The notes: generated from the letters alone by a model not told the origin. A stretch of 64,000 bases of DNA from Actinoalloteichus fjordicus (GCF_001941625.1 NZ_CP016076.1:3224001-3288000), one strand, 5' to 3'; shown: positions 53,092 to 62,190, counted from the first letter of the stretch. Program-made: numbers and translations.

Positions 53092-54300
53092 ATGACCGCC
53101 GCTCACCCCAGACCCGGCCGTGCCTCCGCCGCGAGGCCGACGATCAACCCCCGCATCGCAGACGGCCGTTCGCCGCGCCCGCCGAGGACGGCGATACAGC
53201 GGATCGCGTCGGCAGCCTGTCTGCTCATCGCCGCGATGACGGTGACGCCGCCCGTGATCGCATCGGCACGGACTCCCGTCGAGGTCCCCGCCCAGTCCGA
53301 CGGGCAGGCCAGGACGACCTGGGCGGTCGAGCCCTCCGACGGCGAGGCGCCCGACGGCCGGGTCTCCTTCCGGCACGAGGTCGAGCCCGGCGGCGAGGTC
53401 TCTGATCACGTGGTGGTCACGAACTTCAGTCCCCACCCGGCGACGTTCGAGGTGCACGCGGGCGACGGCGTCGTGACCGCCGACGGCCGCTTCGATCTGC
53501 TCCCTGAGGACGCCGAACCCGCAGGTGACGACTCGGAGTCCGCTGCGGCCGCCGTCGCAGGTCCGGGCTCCTGGATCTCGCTCGACGGGAACGACCCCGG
53601 CGAGTCGGTGGTTCTGGAGATCGACGCGGACTCCTCGACGACCGTGCCCGTCGTCATCGCCCCGCCTGCCGACGCGACACCGGGTGACCATCCGGCGGGC
53701 ATCACGGCGACGCTGCGCACCGACGGCGACGCCATGGCCTTCACGACCAGGGTCGGGGCCCGGATTCACCTGCGCGTCGCGGGCGAGGTGGTGCCGAGTC
53801 TCGCCGTCCACGACGTCCAGATCACCTCGATGCCGTCCTGGAACCCCTTCGCGCCGGGCAGCATGCGGGTCGACTACACGATCGTCAATGCGGGAAACGT
53901 CCGGATCGGCGCTGATCAGGCCGTGGCGGTCCAGGGACCCTTCGGCTGGGGAGGCCGCAACGCCGAGCCCGAGGCGATCCGGGAGATCCTGCCCGGCCGG
54001 TCGATGCAGGGCAGCGTCGTCGTCGACGGAGTCTGGCCGCTGGGCAGCCTGACGACCGGAGTCGAGGTCACCCCGCTCGTCGTCGGAGAGGACGTCGTCG
54101 ACGCCGAGCTGACGAGCGCGTCGGCGTCGAGTTCGACCTGGGTGCTGCCCTGGCCCCAGCTTCTGGTCCTGCTCGCCGTGGCGGGCGTCGTGCTCTGGTG
54201 GCGGGTGGCCCGACGACGCGGACAGGCCAGGGCCGAGGCCCGTGTCGAGGCGAGGGTGGCCGAGGCGCTGGCGGCCGCGCGCGCGGGCGAGCAGGCCTAG
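53092..54300 (+). CDS. DUF916-like (WxL-associated) membrane-anchored surface protein
   Basis: A 402-residue protein with a long N-terminal region leading to a signal helix (about residues 37-58, AIQRIASAACLLIAAMTVTPP). The outer part has two beta-sandwich domains: TWAVEPSDGE ... PGGEVSDHVVVTNFSPHPATFEVHAGDGVV, as in DUF916/peptidoglycan-binding WxL-associated proteins, and PSLAVHDVQITSMPSWNPFAPGSMRVDYTIVNAGN. A C-terminal helix (about 352-375) and a basic, then Ala/Glu-rich cytoplasmic tail anchor it. In Firmicutes, DUF916 proteins are encoded with WxL proteins and hold them on the surface. The same pairing here suggests it anchors the phosphatase upstream. Confidence 0.78.
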   Translation: MTAAHPRPGRASAARPTINPRIADGRSPRPPRTAIQRIASAACLLIAAMTVTPPVIASARTPVEVPAQSDGQARTTWAVEPSDGEAPDGRVSFRHEVEPGGEVSDHVVVTNFSPHPATFEVHAGDGVVTADGRFDLLPEDAEPAGDDSESAAAAVAGPGSWISLDGNDPGESVVLEIDADSSTTVPVVIAPPADATPGDHPAGITATLRTDGDAMAFTTRVGARIHLRVAGEVVPSLAVHDVQITSMPSWNPFAPGSMRVDYTIVNAGNVRIGADQAVAVQGPFGWGGRNAEPEAIREILPGRSMQGSVVVDGVWPLGSLTTGVEVTPLVVGEDVVDAELTSASASSSTWVLPWPQLLVLLAVAGVVLWWRVARRRGQARAEARVEARVAEALAAARAGEQA

Positions 54301-54705
54301 GGCGCCGACGGCGCCACCTCGGCAACGCCGGGGCTGCGACGGCGGTTGCACCTGACCCGGCCTCGTCGGGGCGGCGGGTTCCGTGCTGCCGGGCGTCGAC
54401 ACCCTCCCGCGTCGTGACACCGATTCGTCCATGGCGGACGGTCGCCGCCCCACGCTGAGCCGACGCGGCGGATGTCGGAGTGGGCTGCCCGTCCCGCCCC
54501 GGCAGACCCGGTCGTCGACCCGTCGCGGGGTCCCTTCCCGCTGGCTGTGTCGCTGGTACCCCTCATCTACACCGTCCGACGCCGCCTTCGAGGCCGCATC
54601 GCCCCAGCCTCAGGCCGTGGACGGGTGACCCGGCACCGCCGTACCCCGGTGCCGCGCGCAGCCGGTCCTCGACCGGCCCGTGTGCGGCGGCCCTAGACTC
54701 CCCGG
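54301..54705. other. 405-bp spacer with hairpin and leaderless promoter
   Basis: GGCGCC (54301-54306) and GGCGCC (54310-54315) can form a 6-bp hairpin right after the DUF916-like stop. TAGACT (54694-54699) lies 6 bases before ATG 54706, a leaderless -10 position for the YciO/Sua5 gene. No gene in between. Confidence 0.45.
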
Positions 54706-55326
54706 ATGGCGAAGTACTTCGACGTGCACCCGGAGAACCCCCAACGGCGCACCGTCGGCCAGGTGGTCGACATCGTGCGTTCCGACGGCCTGATCGCCTA
54801 TCCCACCGACTCCTGTTTCGCCCTCGGCGTCCAGCTCGGCAACCGCGACGGCCTCGATCGCATCAAGTCGATCCGACGGCTGGACGACCGGCATCACTTC
54901 ACGCTGGTGTGCCGCGACTTCGCGCAGCTCGGCCAGTTCGTCCACGTCGGCAACGCGGTGTTCCGTGCGGTCAAGGCGTCGACGCCCGGCGGCTACACCT
55001 TCATCCTGCCCGCCACCAAGGAGGTGCCGCGCAGGCTGCTGCACCCCAAGAAGAAGACCGTCGGCGTCCGGATTCCCGATCACGTCGTCACCCAGGCGCT
55101 GCTGGCCGAACTCGGCGAGCCGCTGCTGTCGAGCACGTTGCTGCTGCCCGACCACGAGGAGCCGTTGACCCAGGGCTGGGAGATCAAGGAGGAGCTCGAT
55201 CACGTCGTCGACGCGGTGATCGACTCCGGCGACTGCGGCACAGAGCCGACCACCGTGATCGACTTCTCCGAGGACGAGCCGGTGATCGTGCGACGCGGCG
55301 CGGGCGACCCGAGCCGTTTCGAGTAG
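54706..55326 (+). CDS. YciO/YrdC/Sua5 family protein (threonylcarbamoyl-AMP synthase-like)
   Basis: A 206-residue single-domain protein, the size of E. coli YciO. KYFDVHPENPQRRTVGQVVDIVRSDGLIAYPTDSCFALG gives the family start with the substrate-binding basic/PTDS motif, broken here over residues 2-40. GYTFILPATKEVPRRLL and KKTVGVRIPDHVV are the central nucleotide-binding segments. Sua5/YrdC makes threonylcarbamoyl-AMP for the t6A modification of tRNAs decoding ANN codons; YciO relatives have weaker or unclear activity. The PATKEVPRRL form favours the YciO branch. It appears leaderless (TAGACT 6 bases upstream) and converges on the ABC transporter operon. Confidence 0.87.
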   Translation: MAKYFDVHPENPQRRTVGQVVDIVRSDGLIAYPTDSCFALGVQLGNRDGLDRIKSIRRLDDRHHFTLVCRDFAQLGQFVHVGNAVFRAVKASTPGGYTFILPATKEVPRRLLHPKKKTVGVRIPDHVVTQALLAELGEPLLSSTLLLPDHEEPLTQGWEIKEELDHVVDAVIDSGDCGTEPTTVIDFSEDEPVIVRRGAGDPSRFE

Positions 55327-55342
55327 CCCGGTCGGCCGCCCC

Positions 55343-55367
55343 GGCGCCCGTGCTGCGGCACGGCGCC
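55343..55367. terminator. bidirectional hairpin between YciO and ABC operon ends
   Basis: CGTGC (55349-55353) pairs with GCACG (55358-55362), continued after one bulged C by GGCGC (55343-55347) with GCGCC (55363-55367). Confidence 0.55.
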
Positions 55368-55382
55368 GCTGCGGGGCGTCCG

Positions 55383-56279
55383 TCAGTCCCTCGCGTCGGC
55401 CAGCGGCCCTCGCGCTCGGGGAAGCGGGATGACCAGCGGGGTCCCGGCATGCGGGTCGACGATGACGTCACACGCCAAGCCGAAGACCTCGGTGACCAGC
55501 TCGGCGGTCAGCACTTCGGCCGGAGCCCCCTGCGCGACGATGCGGCCTCCGGCCATCACGACGAGGTGGGTGGCATACCGCGCGGCCTGGTTCAGGTCGT
55601 GCAGCACCGCGACGATGGTGCGGCCGTCCAGATGCAGTCGTGCGCACAGCTCCAGCAGCTCGAACTGGTGGGCGATGTCGAGGAAGGTCGTCGGCTCGTC
55701 CAGCAGGACGATGTCGGTCTCCTGCGCGAGCACCATCGCGAACCAGGCCCGTTGCCGTTGCCCGCCGGACAGCTCGCCGACCTGTCGGTCCGCGCTGTCG
55801 GTCAGGCCGGTGCGGTCCAGCGCCTCGGCCACCGCGTCGTCGTCGGCGTCGCTCCACTGCCGCAGCAGCGAGTGATGCGGATAGCGACTACGCCCCACCA
55901 GGTCCCGGACCGTGATCCGCTCCGGCGCGATCGGCGTCTGCGGCAGCAGCGCCAGCCGACGCGCGACCGCCTTGCCGCGATACCGCCGCAGGCTTCTGCC
56001 GTGCAGGAGGACGTCGCCCTCGGACGGCACGACCACCCGACCGAGCGCCTTGAGGACGGTCGACTTGCCGCAGCCGTTCGGCCCGATGACTACCGTCAGT
56101 CCGCCGCGCGGGATGTCCAGGCTCAGATCCCGCACCACGGGTTCGCCGCCGCCGTAGCCGAGCGTGATGCCCTCGGCCCGCAGACACCAGACGTCCTCGT
56201 GATCGGACTCGTCGGACGGAACGGCGCCACGGGCGTCGACCCGCGCCCGCCGCGTGGTGCGGCCGTGCTGGGGAGTCAT
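55383..56279 (-). CDS. iron-siderophore ABC transporter ATP-binding protein (FecE-like)
   Basis: A 298-residue ABC ATPase of the iron-chelate/B12 type. Walker A is GPNGCGKST (about residue 66), the signature LSGGQRQRA, Walker B DIVLLDEPT with FLDIAHQ following as in FecE/FepC-type proteins, and the switch His is in LHDLNQAARYA. About 35 N-terminal residues precede the fold and may be dispensable. ATG 56279 overlaps the stop of the upstream permease gene by four bases. It is the last gene of the binding protein-permease-permease-ATPase operon and powers uptake of a ferric siderophore. Confidence 0.93.
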   Translation of the reverse strand: MTPQHGRTTRRARVDARGAVPSDESDHEDVWCLRAEGITLGYGGGEPVVRDLSLDIPRGGLTVVIGPNGCGKSTVLKALGRVVVPSEGDVLLHGRSLRRYRGKAVARRLALLPQTPIAPERITVRDLVGRSRYPHHSLLRQWSDADDDAVAEALDRTGLTDSADRQVGELSGGQRQRAWFAMVLAQETDIVLLDEPTTFLDIAHQFELLELCARLHLDGRTIVAVLHDLNQAARYATHLVVMAGGRIVAQGAPAEVLTAELVTEVFGLACDVIVDPHAGTPLVIPLPRARGPLADARD

Positions 56280-57364
56280 AGCGTGCCCTTCCTCCATTCG
56301 CGGATCAACAGCAGTCCCAGGTACAGCCCGCCGATTCCCATGGTGAAGATCCCCACCGGAAGCCCGTCGCCCAGCGGGGAGTGTTGCGCGATGAGGTCGG
56401 CGAGCACAAGCAGCAGCGCGCCGGTCAGGCCGGACAGCGCCAGGTTCGGGCCCGGGCTGCGCGAGAGCCGCTTGGCGATGTTCGGCGCGGTCAGTGCGAT
56501 GAACGAGATCGGCCCCGCGACGCTGACCGCAGCCCCCGACAAGACCACCGACAGCACGACCGCCCATGCCCTGGTCGCCTGCGGCCGGGCCCCGAATCCG
56601 TCGGCCAGCTCGTCGCCCATCTCGGTCACCGCGATCCGGCCTGCCAGGACGGCCACGAACGGCACCGTCACCGCGAGCGCGATGCCGATGGTCGCGGCGT
56701 GCTCCCACGACCGGGCCGACAGGCTGCCGTTGAGGTATGCGGCCAGCACCGACGCCCGATCACGGGCCACCACGAACACGACGTAGTGGGTGAACGCGGT
56801 CGCCATCGCGGCGACGGCGATCCCGGCGATGATCAGGCGACCGGGTTCACGAAAGCCGGTGCCCGTCGACACGTACACCAGCAGCACCGCAGCCGCCCCG
56901 CCGACGACCGCGCCGACCGACGCGGGCAGCAGGCCGGGAACCAGGAGGGCGAAGAACGCCGCACCCGCTCCCGCGCCTGCTCCGACGCCGATCACGTCCG
57001 GACTGCCCAGGGGATTCCGGGCGACGGACTGGAACAACGCCCCCGCCATGCCCAGGGCGATCCCGGTACCGATCGCCACGACCAGGCGAGGCCCCCGCAG
57101 GCGTTCCAGCGCGAACGCCGTCTGCGCGTCGAGCCGACCGGTGAACGCGGCGAAGAGGTCGGAGAGTGGGACGCCGAGCCGCCCGAGTGAGAGAGTCGCC
57201 GCGCCCGCGAGCAGGGTCGCCAGCACCAGGATCAGCGCGAGCAGCAACGACCTCGGCCGCACCGGCAGCGTCACAGCCGGGCCGAGTCGCAGCACGGGCC
57301 TGGGATCGATCCGCACCGGCCGTGCCTGCCCGACCGGTTCGGCGGTCGCTCGGTGACGTGTCAC
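56276..57364 (-). CDS. iron-siderophore ABC transporter permease (FecCD family), second subunit
   Basis: A 362-residue permease from GTG 57364 with 8-10 membrane helices after a hydrophilic 36-residue N-terminus. LERLRGPRLVVAIGTGIALGMAGALFQSVARNPLGSPDVIGVGAGAG (segment around residues 87-133) is the FecCD/BtuC signature. AGPISFIALTAPNIAKRLSRS carries the ATPase-coupling helix. It overlaps the preceding permease gene by GTGA (57361-57364) and the ATPase gene by four bases, so the three are translationally coupled. With the first permease it forms the heterodimeric channel. Confidence 0.92.
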   Translation of the reverse strand: MTRHRATAEPVGQARPVRIDPRPVLRLGPAVTLPVRPRSLLLALILVLATLLAGAATLSLGRLGVPLSDLFAAFTGRLDAQTAFALERLRGPRLVVAIGTGIALGMAGALFQSVARNPLGSPDVIGVGAGAGAGAAFFALLVPGLLPASVGAVVGGAAAVLLVYVSTGTGFREPGRLIIAGIAVAAMATAFTHYVVFVVARDRASVLAAYLNGSLSARSWEHAATIGIALAVTVPFVAVLAGRIAVTEMGDELADGFGARPQATRAWAVVLSVVLSGAAVSVAGPISFIALTAPNIAKRLSRSPGPNLALSGLTGALLLVLADLIAQHSPLGDGLPVGIFTMGIGGLYLGLLLIREWRKGTL

Positions 57365-58473
57365 GAGGCGCCCCCCTTCATCCGGCGTACCGCCAGCAAC
57401 AGGAACGGGGCCCCTGCGAAGGCCGCCACCACGCCGACCAGGAGTTCCTGAGGGCGCAGCAGGACGCGACCCACGACGTCGGCGGCCAGCAGCATGGTTG
57501 GTCCGAGGAGCAGCGCGCAGGGGATCTGTCGTCGGAAGTCGATGCCCACCAGGGCGCGCCCGATGTGCGGCACGGCGAGGCCGATGAAGGCGATCGGGCC
57601 CGCTGCGGCGGTGGCCGCCGCGCTGAGCAGTACGGCCGAGGCCAGCCCGCCCGCCCGAATCAGCGTCGCGTTGACCCCGAGCGACGAGGCAGTCTCGTCG
57701 CCGAGGGCCAGCGCGTTCAACGCGGGCCCCAACAGCAGGGCCAAGGCCATTCCCACCAGCATGAACGGCAGGATCATCAGCACCACGTCGAGGTCCCGGC
57801 CTGCCAGCGATCCGACCACCCAGTGCCGGTGACCGTCGAACACCTCGGGCAGGCTCAGGGTGACCGCCTGGATGTAGGCACCCAGCACGGCCGAGACGAC
57901 CGCGCCCGCCAGCACCAGTCGGACCAGCCCGGAGGCCGGGCCCGCCGCGCCGATCGCATAGACCAGCAGACCCGCCAGGATCGCACCCGGCAGCGCCCAC
58001 CACACGGTCGTCACGGCGGCCCGCGCGCCGAGGAACATCGTCGCCGTCACGATTCCTGCCGCCGCGCCCATGTTGATGCCCAACAGCCCCGGCTCGGCGA
58101 GCGGATTGCGGGTGATCGCCTGAAGCAGGGTTCCGGCGACGGCGAGACCCGCCCCGGCGAGGACGCCCAGCAGCGTGCGCGGATACCGGCTCTCGATCAC
58201 CGTGGTCAGATACGGGTCGGCGGTGCCGTCGAACACCGACAGCACGTCGGCCGGGGTGGTCACCCTGGAGCCGAAGACCAGGCTCGCGAGCACCGTGCAG
58301 GCCAGCAGCACCAGTCCCGCGCAGAGCAGCAGCAGGTACCGCCGGGTGCCGCCGCCGCGAACCCCGCCGCGTCGCGGCGGCGGGGCGGACGCGGTCGGAG
58401 CGGACGTCGTCGAGGGGTTCGTCGCCGAGGAACTCGTCACCGAGGCGCTCGACGACGGGGAGACGGAGGCCAC
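57361..58473 (-). CDS. iron-siderophore ABC transporter permease (FecCD family), first subunit
   Basis: A permease of about 370 residues. SRYPRTLLGVLAGAGLAVAGTLLQAITRNPLAEPGLLGINMGAA is the FecCD signature. AAGPIAFIGLAVPHIGRALVGIDFR is the coupling-helix region. The start is uncertain: GTG 58473, 14 bp after the stop of the binding-protein gene, is used here, while an in-frame ATG at 58545 would overlap that gene by 58 bp. The N-terminal 40 residues are Ser/Ala/Thr-rich and unconserved. It pairs with the downstream permease to form the membrane channel. Confidence 0.88.
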   Translation of the reverse strand: MASVSPSSSASVTSSSATNPSTTSAPTASAPPPRRGGVRGGGTRRYLLLLCAGLVLLACTVLASLVFGSRVTTPADVLSVFDGTADPYLTTVIESRYPRTLLGVLAGAGLAVAGTLLQAITRNPLAEPGLLGINMGAAAGIVTATMFLGARAAVTTVWWALPGAILAGLLVYAIGAAGPASGLVRLVLAGAVVSAVLGAYIQAVTLSLPEVFDGHRHWVVGSLAGRDLDVVLMILPFMLVGMALALLLGPALNALALGDETASSLGVNATLIRAGGLASAVLLSAAATAAAGPIAFIGLAVPHIGRALVGIDFRRQIPCALLLGPTMLLAADVVGRVLLRPQELLVGVVAAFAGAPFLLLAVRRMKGGAS

Positions 58474-58487
58474 GTCAGTACGGTCCG

Positions 58488-59516
58488 TCAGCCGATCCGG
58501 GAGATCGCGTCGTCGATCAGCGGCAGGTAGCGGTCGATCGTCCACGGGACGGTCAGCGGATTGATCATCGACGAGGCGGTGACGAAGGGGTTCTCGTCGC
58601 TGGCCACCAGCGAGTCGCGGGAGACGGCGGGAATCGCCGCGTACAACGGCTGGCCCTCGATCTGCTCGCGGGTCTCGGCGTCCGAGTAGAAGGTGAAGAC
58701 CAGGTCGCTCTCGGCGAGCTGGTCGGCCTGTTCCAGGCCGATCAACGCCGAATCGGTTCCCTCGGTCTCGGGGAAGGTCTCCACCACCGGATCGACGGTC
58801 AGTCCCAGCCTGCTCACCATCGCGACCCGTTGCTCGTCGGGCAGGAAGACGCCGAGCGTGCCGGGGCCGGTGGTGTAGACGTAGGAGAACGTGACGTCGG
58901 CGTACTCCGGGCGAGAGGCCGCCGCCTCGGCGAACCGGTCCTCGATGTCGGTGATCAGCGCCGCCGCCTCGTCGGACATGCCCAGCGCCCGGCCGATGAG
59001 CTCGATCTGCTCGTCCCAGTCGGTGCTCCAGGCCAGGCCGGGGTAGGCCACGGTGGGGGCGATGTCGTTGAGGATGTCGAACTGCTCCTGCGTGATGCCC
59101 GACCAGGGCGCCAGGATCACGTCGGGAGCGAGCTCCACGATCGCGGGGAAGTCGATGTCCTCGCCGCCGGTGAACTGCTCCGGCAGCTCCTCACCGGTTT
59201 CGGTGATCGCCTGGTGCACCCAGGGCAGGTAACCGGTCTCGTCGCTGCCCCAGTCGTAGCGTTCGACGCCGACCGGGGTGCGACCGAGGGCGATGGCGGT
59301 TTCCGCCGAGCCCTGCCCGAGCGTCACGACGCGTTCCGGACTCTCGGGGATCTCCGCCTCGCCCAGGGCGCTCTCGATCAGGACCGGGAACGTCCCGTCA
59401 CCTGTGCCTGCCTCGGTGCCGCCGTTCTCAGTCGTGGTCGAGCAGCTCGCGAGTGCGACGACCGCCACGGCGATCACGGCACCTGCGGTCCGACGTCGAC
59501 CCAGCGCGGAGTTCAT
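58488..59516 (-). CDS. iron-siderophore ABC transporter substrate-binding lipoprotein
   Basis: A 342-residue class III periplasmic-binding-type lipoprotein. The lipobox VALASC places the acylated Cys at residue 25. The two-lobe fold shows PERVVTLGQGSAETAIALGRTPVGVERYDWG, then ELAPDVILAPWSGITQEQFDILNDIAPTVAYPGLAW, then the long backbone helix and YAAIPAVSRDSLVASDENPF. GAGGAA precedes ATG 59516. It is the first gene of the operon and is preceded by an iron box at 59644-59658, so it should be made under iron limitation. The siderophore is unknown; the fold fits hydroxamate or carboxylate types. Confidence 0.93.
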   Translation of the reverse strand: MNSALGRRRTAGAVIAVAVVALASCSTTTENGGTEAGTGDGTFPVLIESALGEAEIPESPERVVTLGQGSAETAIALGRTPVGVERYDWGSDETGYLPWVHQAITETGEELPEQFTGGEDIDFPAIVELAPDVILAPWSGITQEQFDILNDIAPTVAYPGLAWSTDWDEQIELIGRALGMSDEAAALITDIEDRFAEAAASRPEYADVTFSYVYTTGPGTLGVFLPDEQRVAMVSRLGLTVDPVVETFPETEGTDSALIGLEQADQLAESDLVFTFYSDAETREQIEGQPLYAAIPAVSRDSLVASDENPFVTASSMINPLTVPWTIDRYLPLIDDAISRIG

Positions 59517-60125
59517 CGATGGTTCCTCGTTCTCGTCCCAGTAGGTGATGCACGTCGGTCGGCGCCGACGGTGCACAATGCGGGTGCGGCACGCGGCGTC
59601 AGACGCCTGCGGGCCGCAATCGCACTTCATGCATGGTTGATGAAGGTTAGACTAACCTAACCGCAAGATCGGTTCGGTGGTGTCGGACGGTGGTCGGCGT
59701 CACGTGTGCCGAGGTCCGGCGACCACCGACGGCGAGCAGGCCCGTGCGGATCAGATCCGCCGGTCGGCGTCCTGCGGCGGACCGGGCTCGCGGGCGCGAC
59801 GCGGCTCGTCCGCCGTCGACCAGGTGTTCCGGCCGGCGGAGTCGTCTGCCGGGGTGGCCCGCCGCTGTGCCGCTGCGGCGAGGGCGGAGCCTCGAGCCGG
59901 TGCCGACCTGAGCCCGAGTCGTCGACCATCCTCGTCAGGTGGGAAGACCGTCTGCGGCCCCATCACGCGGCTGCTTCGCCGCGCACGCGCGAATGGTCAC
60001 CTCGCCGCAGCCGTGTGAACGCTCGCAGCTCGCGATCGGGTCGCGGCCACGGTGATCGAGAGCCGGACTCTCCTCGGCGGCGGCACCGGCAGCAGGCGCC
60101 GTCCTGCGCCGGCTGCCGGTCGTCG
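59517..60125. other. 609-bp spacer containing the iron box
   Basis: Apart from the iron box (separate entry) and the promoter that must lie near it, I see only Arg-rich chance frames. The part from 59700 to 60125 holds no recognisable gene; it lies downstream of the PPTase gene, which is on the same strand. Confidence 0.4.
59644..59658 (-). promoter_or_regulatory. DtxR/IdeR/DmdR-type iron box
   Basis: AGGTTAGACTAACCT is a perfect 15-bp palindrome matching the core of the DtxR/IdeR consensus TTAGGTTAGGCTAACCTAA; its right flank also continues AA as in the consensus. It lies 128 bp upstream of the siderophore-binding lipoprotein start. The iron-loaded repressor should shut off the importer when iron is sufficient. 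Confidence 0.88.
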
Positions 60126-60854
60126 TCAGCTGCCGTCCTCCCGGTGCGCCGACTCCTCGGGCAGCACGGCGATCGCCGTGATCACCAGGCCGTCGTCGAC
60201 CAGCCAGCGGCCGGTGAAGCCGGTCAGCTCACCACCGTCCCGCGTGTGGCCGGGTACCAGGAGTCGCGCCCGGAAGGTGCCGGTGTCCGGCTCGATCGTG
60301 ATGTCGGCCTCCTCGAAGCCCAGCCAACGACCGGTCAGCGGGAACCAGGTCTTGTAGACGCTCTCCTTGGCGCTGAACAGGATGCGGTCCCAGTGCACGC
60401 CCTGCGCGGTGCGGGCCAGCGTGGCGTGGCGGTCGCACTCGGCGGGCAGGGCGATCGCGGCGAGCACCCCCTCCGGCAGTCGGTCGTGCGGCTCGGCGTC
60501 GATGCCGACCGAGACCACCGCCGACGTCCTGGCCACGGCGGCGGCCCGATAGCCTGCACAGTGCGTCATGCTTCCCACGATGCGCGCAGGCCACACCGGG
60601 GCGCCCCGTTCACCGGGCAGTAGTGGAGCGGGCGGCAGGCCGAGTTCCGCCAGCGCCAGCCTGGCACAGTGCCGCACGGTGCGGAACTCCCGTCGACGCT
60701 TGTCCACCGCGGCCGCCACCACCGCCTCCTCGGCCGGGAACAGCGTCGCCTCCGGTGGATCGTCCCGCCTCTCCACTGCGACGACCTCGGACGGCAGGAT
60801 CTTCTCGATCACGAGTTCCCTCTCGGCAGGACGCGGCTCGGCCGCGAGCTTCAT
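60126..60854 (-). CDS. 4'-phosphopantetheinyl transferase (EntD/Sfp type)
   Basis: A 242-residue PPTase. The N-terminal half has KILPSEVVAVERRDDPPEATLFPAEEAVV, typical of the EntD/PptT branch. The two signature motifs are VGIDAEP (metal-binding D119 and E121) and FSAKESVYK (residues 160-168, with Glu164 and Lys168). The enzyme transfers phosphopantetheine from CoA to carrier proteins of NRPS, PKS or fatty-acid synthase. Placed between the siderophore importer and a type II thioesterase, it probably serves siderophore or other non-ribosomal assembly lines coded elsewhere. No synthetase gene is in the window. ATG 60854 was chosen because the family start (KLAAEPRPAERELVIEKIL) follows it. Confidence 0.92.
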   Translation of the reverse strand: MKLAAEPRPAERELVIEKILPSEVVAVERRDDPPEATLFPAEEAVVAAAVDKRRREFRTVRHCARLALAELGLPPAPLLPGERGAPVWPARIVGSMTHCAGYRAAAVARTSAVVSVGIDAEPHDRLPEGVLAAIALPAECDRHATLARTAQGVHWDRILFSAKESVYKTWFPLTGRWLGFEEADITIEPDTGTFRARLLVPGHTRDGGELTGFTGRWLVDDGLVITAIAVLPEESAHREDGS

Positions 60855-60973
60855 CGGTCGTGGGCACCAGCGCAGCGCAACCCTCGACGCGGCCGGTGCG
60901 GCAGGGTCGAGGGCGGCGCTGCGTCGAGTCCGGCGGTTCGGCGACCCTCGCCGGACACCGTCTCCGGCGAAGG

Positions 60974-61744
60974 TCAGCCGCCCGCGGGCACCTTGTCGGT
61001 CAGCTGCGCCGCGATCCGATCCATCACGGCGTCGGCGTGGGAGTTCAGGTAGAAGTGACCACCGGGATAGACGGTGAGGTCGAAGCCGCCCTCGGTGTGC
61101 TCCGCCCACCTCTCGGCCTCCGGGACCGTCACCTTCGGGTCGGCGTCGCCGAGGAAGGCGTACACGGGTGTGGCCAGTCGGGGTCCCGGCCGATGCCGAT
61201 AGGTCTCGGCCGCGCGGTAGTCGGCACGGATCGACGGCAGCACCATCGCCATTATCTGCTTGTCGTCGAGCAGGCTCGTACTGGTGCCGCCGAGCTGCCT
61301 GACCGCCGCGATCAGCTCGTCGTCGCTGCGGAGATGAGCGTCCTCGCCCTGCCGCACGGTGACCGGTGCGCGCCTGCCGGAGGCGAACAGCCCGACGGGC
61401 ACGACGCCGCGTTCCTCCAGGCGTAACGCCAGCTCGAATGCGACCAGTGCGCCAAGGCTGTGGCCGAACAGGCCCAGCGGCTTGTCTCGGAACGGCAGTA
61501 CGACGTCCACCAGGCGGTCGGCCAGCTCCTCGACCGACTCGATCGACTTCTCTCCGAGACGGTCCTGTCTGCCCGGATACTGGACGGCGAGTGCCTCGAT
61601 GCCCGGAGCCAGTCTTCGTGAGACCGGGAAGAAATAGCTCGCGGATCCCCCGGCGTGCGGCAGGCAGAGCAGCCGCGCGGTCGCCGTCGGGGTCGGATGG
61701 AAGCGCCGCACCCAGCGGTCGTTCGTGTCGCCGATCGTGGTCAT
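60974..61744 (-). CDS. type II thioesterase (alpha/beta hydrolase)
   Basis: A 256-residue external thioesterase of NRPS/PKS systems. LLCLPHAGGSASYFFPVSRRL is the family's typical start. GLFGHSLGALVAFELALRL holds the nucleophile Ser96 in GHSLG. FLGDADPKVTVPEAERW contains the catalytic-Asp region, and YPGGHFYLNSHADAV the catalytic His. These enzymes remove misloaded acyl groups from carrier proteins. GAAGGA precedes ATG 61744. The gene is 119 bp upstream of the PPTase gene in the same direction, so the two are likely co-transcribed and act on the same assembly line. Confidence 0.92.
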   Translation of the reverse strand: MTTIGDTNDRWVRRFHPTPTATARLLCLPHAGGSASYFFPVSRRLAPGIEALAVQYPGRQDRLGEKSIESVEELADRLVDVVLPFRDKPLGLFGHSLGALVAFELALRLEERGVVPVGLFASGRRAPVTVRQGEDAHLRSDDELIAAVRQLGGTSTSLLDDKQIMAMVLPSIRADYRAAETYRHRPGPRLATPVYAFLGDADPKVTVPEAERWAEHTEGGFDLTVYPGGHFYLNSHADAVMDRIAAQLTDKVPAGG

Positions 61745-62190
61745 GCTGCTGGTGATCCTTCCCTTCAGGGATTCGTCATGGTGGATCGTCTCGCGATGAT
61801 CGGCGTGGGACAAGGAGTTCGGAACCCCGGCACCCCGCGGCGGCATGCGTGATCGGGCGTGCTCTCTCCTCGTGCCAGGCGGCGTGGGGGTCGTCCGGCT
61901 GTGCAGGCCGCCCGCCGCCGACGGTCGCCGTCACCATCGGACGGGCGGCGCCACCGCACCGCGATGCGGAGGCTTCATGACCGAGCGATCTTTCGTGAGC
62001 AGGCGAATCGGCGGCCGCGCTCACCGCGCTCCCGCCCGCCTGGCGCCCCTGCGGTCCGTCGTGACTCGAAGGTGCCTGCCGACTCGCCTGTGGTCGTCGT
62101 CGGCACCGTCGGCCACCGACCGTGCAGTAAAGTACAACGCTCGTGGCAATCGGGCTGCGGATGCCGGGACGAGGAACAGAGGATCAGACC
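61745..62190. other. 446-bp divergent spacer between thioesterase and TetR genes
   Basis: Open frames are low-complexity. A locally AT-richer patch at 62125-62142 contains GTACAACG, one arm-like sequence related to the GTACA-CGT-TGTAC site found at 63344-63356, and could be the TetR gene's own promoter. No gene recognised. Confidence 0.4.
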
